DNA of 32,186 nt, from NCBI GenBank assembly GCA_017418445.1, contig JAFONM010000045.1:1-32186 (forward strand), read 5' to 3'. The notes below the pieces were generated by a model. That model saw nothing but the letters and a program-made list of their open reading frames with translations, made no database searches and was not told the DNA's origin. Both the position numbers and the translations under genes were made by a program. This stretch comes from Kiritimatiellia bacterium (GTDB taxonomy: Bacteria; Verrucomicrobiota; Kiritimatiellia; RFP12; UBA1067). This document shows, one piece after another, positions 29,289 through 32,186 of the stretch (its first letter is position 1; the number at the start of each line of letters is the position of its first letter).

Positions 29289-31024
29289 CTGCGCACCTCC
29301 AGGTCGACATTTCCCTCGAAGTCCGGATCGAACATCCTCGGATCGCACTTTATGCCGCGGCCCGCAAGCTGGTCGTACCACGTGGGCATCGCCCCCGTCG
29401 GACGGAAATCCCCGAGGACCCTGCCGTTCGCGCCCACCCCGGTCTGCCTGAAGGCGAATATCTCCTGCATGACTATCTGGTTGCCCTCGATTCCCGTCAC
29501 CTCCGATATGGCGACGACCTTGCGGGAGCCGTCGGAGAGCCGCGACTCGTGGATGATGACGTCGACGGCGCTCGCGATCTGCTCGCGGATCGCCTTCGAG
29601 GGGAGTTCCATCCCGCTCATCATCACCATCGTCTCGAGACGCGACACGACGTCGCGCGGCGAGTTCGCGTGCACCGTCGTCAGCGAGCCGTCGTGTCCGG
29701 TGTTCATCGCCTGCAGCATGTCGAGCGCCTCTCCTCCGCGGCATTCGCCGACGATGATGCGGTCGGGACGCATTCGCAGGCAGTTCCTCACGAGATCGCG
29801 GATCGTCACGGCGCCCTTCCCCTCGATGTTCGGGGGACGCGCCTCGAGGCGGACGACGTGCGGCTGCTGGAGGCGCAGTTCCGCGGCGTCCTCGACGGTC
29901 ACGATGCGCTCGTCGTGCGGAATGTAGCCGGAAAGAAGGTTCAGGAGGGTCGTCTTGCCGGAACCGGTTCCGCCCGCGACGATCACGTTCTTCCTCAGGA
30001 GGACGCAGAGCCGCATGAACTCGGCGGCATTGTGCGTCCACGTGCCGAATCGGATGAAGTCGTCCGGCGTCAGCGCCTTCTTGGAGAACTTTCGGATCGT
30101 GATCGTCGGACCCGACAGCGCCAGCGGAGGAATTATCGCGTTGACGCGGCTGCCGTCCGCGAGTCGCGCGTCAACGTACGGCTGGCTCTCGTCGATGCGG
30201 CGCCCGAGCGGGGCTACGATGCGCTCTATGACCGCGAGAACGCTCGCATCGTCCGTAAACTGGCAGTCCGAAAGCTGCAGCTTGCCCCCGCGCTCCACGT
30301 AGACCTTCGAGGCCCCGTTGACCATGATCTCGCTGACCGTGTCGTCCGCGAGAAGATCCTCGAGCGGACCAAGCCGCATCGCCTCGTTGAAGACGTCGTC
30401 CTCGAGCCGCACCGGGTCGATTCCGTCCGGGAGCCTCCCCTTCGCCACGACCTCGTCGATGATTCCGCGTATCTTCTCGCGCGCCGTGTCCTCGAGTCCC
30501 TCGTGGTCCACGCCCTGGAGCGTGAGCTTCTTCATGTCCATGCGCTTGAGAAGCTCGTGCTGGATCTGCTCCTGGACGTTCCTGCGAATCTCGCGCATCG
30601 GATCGGGCGGCGGCGACTCGTCTTCCTGCCGCGGCGCCTCCGGCTCGGACGCCGGGACCGCCTCGGGATGCGCGTCCGCAGTCCAGCCGGCAGGATGCGG
30701 CTCTGCATATTCAGACTGCGGTTCCGCCGTCCCTGCGTCCGCCTCCGATATGCGCAGCATGCTCGAGCCGATCTGGACGACCTTGGATCCGTCGAGCTCG
30801 ACGGGCCTGTCGATCTCCTCGCCGTTGACGTACGTTCCGTTGGCGCTGTGGAGATCCTCGATGACCGCCCGGCCGTTCCTTACGGTGAGGAGCGCGTGGC
30901 GCTCGCTGACGTCCTGAAAGTCAAGCCTCAGGCGGCACATGTCGCCGCGGCCGATGAGCCACACGCCGTCCGAGATGCTGCACCTTTCGCGGTTTCCGTC
31001 GATGAGGGTCGTGAGTTCGAGCAT
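29285..31024 (-). CDS. tadA: FHA domain fused to TadA/CpaF pilus ATPase
   Basis: 579 residues. Residues 1-95 are an FHA phosphothreonine-binding domain: WLIGRGDMCRL (G25-R26), DVSERHALL (S40, R42, H43), DLHSANGTYVNGEEI (N62-G68). A Pro/Glu-rich linker (about 96-140) leads to the secretion ATPase: LADDTVSEIMVNGASKVYVE, Walker A VAGGTGSGKTTLLN (351-359), VTVEDAAELRLQQPHVVRLE (Asp box), Walker B region DRIIVGECRGGEALDMLQAMNTGHDG, and the His box TTVHANSPRDVVSRLE. It powers assembly of Flp-type pili. FHA domains occur on separate proteins in some Tad and type VI systems; a direct fusion suggests control of the motor by a Ser/Thr kinase (inference). The Shine-Dalgarno is GAGGAG. It starts 12 nt after cpaB. 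Confidence 0.93.
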   Translation of the reverse strand: MLELTTLIDGNRERCSISDGVWLIGRGDMCRLRLDFQDVSERHALLTVRNGRAVIEDLHSANGTYVNGEEIDRPVELDGSKVVQIGSSMLRISEADAGTAEPQSEYAEPHPAGWTADAHPEAVPASEPEAPRQEDESPPPDPMREIRRNVQEQIQHELLKRMDMKKLTLQGVDHEGLEDTAREKIRGIIDEVVAKGRLPDGIDPVRLEDDVFNEAMRLGPLEDLLADDTVSEIMVNGASKVYVERGGKLQLSDCQFTDDASVLAVIERIVAPLGRRIDESQPYVDARLADGSRVNAIIPPLALSGPTITIRKFSKKALTPDDFIRFGTWTHNAAEFMRLCVLLRKNVIVAGGTGSGKTTLLNLLSGYIPHDERIVTVEDAAELRLQQPHVVRLEARPPNIEGKGAVTIRDLVRNCLRMRPDRIIVGECRGGEALDMLQAMNTGHDGSLTTVHANSPRDVVSRLETMVMMSGMELPSKAIREQIASAVDVIIHESRLSDGSRKVVAISEVTGIEGNQIVMQEIFAFRQTGVGANGRVLGDFRPTGAMPTWYDQLAGRGIKCDPRMFDPDFEGNVDLEVRR

Positions 31025-31036
31025 CGCGTCGTCTCC

Positions 31037-31864
31037 TCAGCGCCTGCGGTCCTTCTTGTTGCGGAGCTTGTTGAGGTCCTCGATCTCCTCGCGTATCTTG
31101 GAGAAGTCGACCGTCGGAAGAGTCTCCTCGGTGACAAGATCGTCGTAGCGCCTGAGAGTGAGGACGAGCCGTCCCTTGATGTGCTCCGCGAAGGCCAGCA
31201 TCTCCGCCTCGCGGGGAGTCACGGCGAGGGTGACCAGCGAATAGCCGCCGGAGCGTCCCGAGCCGCCCATCTCCGCCCTTCTCGCCGCGGTCCGCGACGT
31301 GTCGGATCCGGTCGCGAGGACGAGGACCTTCTGGAGGATCGTGCACGTCACGGGATCGCCGCGCTTGATCTTGCCCTCGTCGTTCGGAAAGTCGAAGGTG
31401 CCTATCACGTCCACGCTGTCGCCCGGACGGATCATTCCCGACACCGAGGCGGAACCGGTCACGTTGATCGACATCGCCCTGAGGTGGCCTTCCTTGGGAA
31501 GCATGGAGGAAAGTCCGTTGCGACGCTCCTCGGCCCCTTCGATGTACGAGCGGCGCAGCGGAACGTTGCGCCTGTGCGCGCCTACGGTCTTCGCTCCGAC
31601 GATGTCCATCATGTCCTTCTTGGTCAGGACGTCGTCGTTGCCCTTCTCTATTGTCGGGCACTCCGAAATGTCGCCGATCGTTATCACCGTCCCGCTCGGC
31701 ATGTCGCGGTTGAAGCAGAGCGCCATCATCTCGCCGTACTCCCTGTGGAACTTCGCCTTCATGCGCGCGAATTCGTTTTCCTTGGCGGAGATGTACGTGC
31801 GGGTGAGCAGCGCCGCCAGGAGGCCCGCGACGAGGCTTGCGATAAGGACGATCTTGCGTTTCAT
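31037..31864 (-). CDS. cpaB: Flp pilus assembly protein CpaB (RcpC)
   Basis: 275 residues. N-terminal anchor (KIVLIASLVAGLLAALLTRTYI), then an SAF-like domain (FNRDMPSGTVITIGDI) and the CpaB core: MSINVTGSASVSGMIRPGDSVDVIGTFDF, KVLVLATGSDTS and YSLVTLAVTPREAEMLAFAEHIKGRLVLTLR. The last segment is the most diagnostic. CpaB is periplasmic, attached to the inner membrane, and helps assemble the secretin. The usual next gene (secretin cpaC/rcpA) is missing; the ATPase gene follows instead. The start codon has a distant AAGGG. The gene has its own extended -10 promoter about 42 nt upstream and heads the three-gene operon. Confidence 0.88.
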   Translation of the reverse strand: MKRKIVLIASLVAGLLAALLTRTYISAKENEFARMKAKFHREYGEMMALCFNRDMPSGTVITIGDISECPTIEKGNDDVLTKKDMMDIVGAKTVGAHRRNVPLRRSYIEGAEERRNGLSSMLPKEGHLRAMSINVTGSASVSGMIRPGDSVDVIGTFDFPNDEGKIKRGDPVTCTILQKVLVLATGSDTSRTAARRAEMGGSGRSGGYSLVTLAVTPREAEMLAFAEHIKGRLVLTLRRYDDLVTEETLPTVDFSKIREEIEDLNKLRNKKDRRR

Positions 31865-31905
31865 GTCGATGATTTTCCCTTGTGGTCCCTAACCGAGTTT
31901 GCGAT

Positions 31906-31914
31906 ATTATACCA
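31906..31914 (-). promoter_or_regulatory. Extended -10 promoter of the cpaB-tadA-tadB operon
   Basis: Minus-strand TGGTATAAT followed by an expected start about 35 nt before the cpaB ATG. No clear -35 box. It is the fourth exact copy of this 9-mer at a gene start in this window. Confidence 0.65.
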
Positions 31915-31948
31915 CAATTCCACGCACAGCGGCGGCAGACTCATCCAT

Positions 31949-31970
31949 GGCAGCCGCAGGATGCGCTGCC
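31949..31970 (-). terminator. Hairpin after the glycoside hydrolase gene
   Basis: GGCAG-C-CGCA / TGCG-CTGCC: a 9-bp stem with one bulged base and a 3-nt loop, about 40 nt after the stop at 32010 and before the cpaB promoter. No U-tract follows. Confidence 0.35.
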
Positions 31971-32009
31971 TCGCATACAGAACGGTCCGGCCCCTTTTTC
32001 GACCTCGCT

Positions 32010-32186
32010 TTATTTCCCGGCATAGTGGCGCTTCACCGTCGCCGCCGCCATCTTGGCGTTGCGGTGGCGGTCGAAGAGCCCGGCCATGTTGTAGCCGAGG
32101 GGCTTCGTGCGGATGTCGCTGCCGCCGCGGAAGAACGTGCGCGCGTCGCAGAACTGCCACACCGTGAAGCCGCTCATCTCGGGCGA
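32010..32186 (-). CDS. Glycoside hydrolase family 2 protein, C-terminal end (runs off the window)
   Basis: The last 58 residues of a protein reading SPEMSGFTVWQFCDARTFF...RTKPLGYNMAGLFDRHRNAKMAAATVKRHYAGK. The pattern G-x-x-V-W-x-F-x-D, then GxNxxGLFxRxRxxKxAA, matches the end of the TIM barrel of beta-glucuronidases and related GH2 enzymes (E. coli UidA has GEQVWNFADF then KGIFTRDRKPKSAA). The catalytic Glu pair lies outside the window, so substrate (glucuronide, galactoside, mannoside) cannot be decided. With fucI at the other end of the window, it fits a host- or plant-glycan degrader, though the two are 31 kb apart. Confidence 0.8.
   Translation of the reverse strand, partial: SPEMSGFTVWQFCDARTFFRGGSDIRTKPLGYNMAGLFDRHRNAKMAAATVKRHYAGK

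Noticed and set aside
29549-32167. An 872-codon open frame on the plus strand opposite cpaB-tadA
   Set aside because: It is the antisense frame of GC-biased coding sequence, has low-complexity Arg/Asp/Val-rich composition, and lacks promoter, ribosome site or any recognisable domain.
1-32186. CRISPR array, insertion sequence or prophage
   Set aside because: No regularly spaced repeats, transposase, integrase or phage structural genes are visible on either strand.

Overview
The window is a GC-rich (roughly 60%+), gene-dense bacterial chromosome segment. I see no phage genes, insertion sequences, rRNA or CRISPR arrays. Gene content suggests an anaerobic, Gram-negative-type bacterium: apolipoprotein N-acyltransferase, a small outer-membrane-barrel-like protein, EtfBA, biotin synthase and L-fucose isomerase. 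The overall flavour, including a LA_2272-type repeat protein and a U32 peptidase with a long C-terminal extension, fits the PVC superphylum, perhaps a gut Kiritimatiellota/Verrucomicrobiota lineage. That placement is inference; no marker gene in the window settles it.

Layout from left to right. (1) 1-920: the 5' half of fucI, leaving the window on the minus strand. (2) 12345 down to about 895, minus: a long run of unrelated housekeeping genes, many joined by 4-nt ATGA/GTGA overlaps. The order is LA_2272-like surface repeat protein, fabD, etfB, etfA, lysA, U32 peptidase (RlhA-like), lnt, ychJ-like SEC-C protein, HAD phosphatase, unknown protein, parA and a possible 55-aa ORF. (3) 19748 down to 13492, minus: a nucleobase salvage operon, upp - AzgA-type purine permease - membrane-anchored SpoIIE/PP2C phosphatase - UraA-type permease - apt, followed by a barrel-like outer-membrane protein (12536-13429). 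(4) 21124 down to 19901, minus: tRNA-Arg(CCG) and a Ca2+/cation antiporter. (5) 21212-23911, plus: cysK and a LarE::BioB fusion. (6) 28027 down to 23913, minus: FtsB/DivIC-like protein, HELTH membrane metallopeptidase, lgt, holA, HTH-EIIA protein and a HAD phosphatase. (7) 28168-28530, plus: a small Lys/Ala-rich protein with a glycogen-binding (CBM48-like) domain. (8) 31864 down to 28611, minus: a short Tad pilus operon, cpaB - FHA::tadA - tadB. (9) 32010-32186: the 3' end of a glycoside hydrolase family 2 gene.

The most interesting items are two. First, in the salvage operon both permeases, from two different NCS2 branches, carry the same N-terminal soluble domain (two DG...E motifs exactly 38 residues apart), and a sensor-phosphatase gene lies between them. 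This looks like an undescribed regulated nucleobase uptake/salvage system. Second, a single polypeptide joins the sacrificial sulfur transferase LarE to biotin synthase, immediately downstream of cysteine synthase. It suggests a dedicated sulfur route into biotin.

Promoters are easy to see in this genome. The string TGGTATAAT (extended -10) occurs four times at gene starts, with close variants elsewhere. At two of these places (upp and the FtsB-like gene) the -10 ends exactly 10 nt before the ATG, implying essentially leaderless mRNAs. Several gene ends carry strong GC-rich hairpins that lack a U-tract. No gene-free stretch exceeds 300 bases; the longest gaps are about 140-190 bases and their contents are listed.
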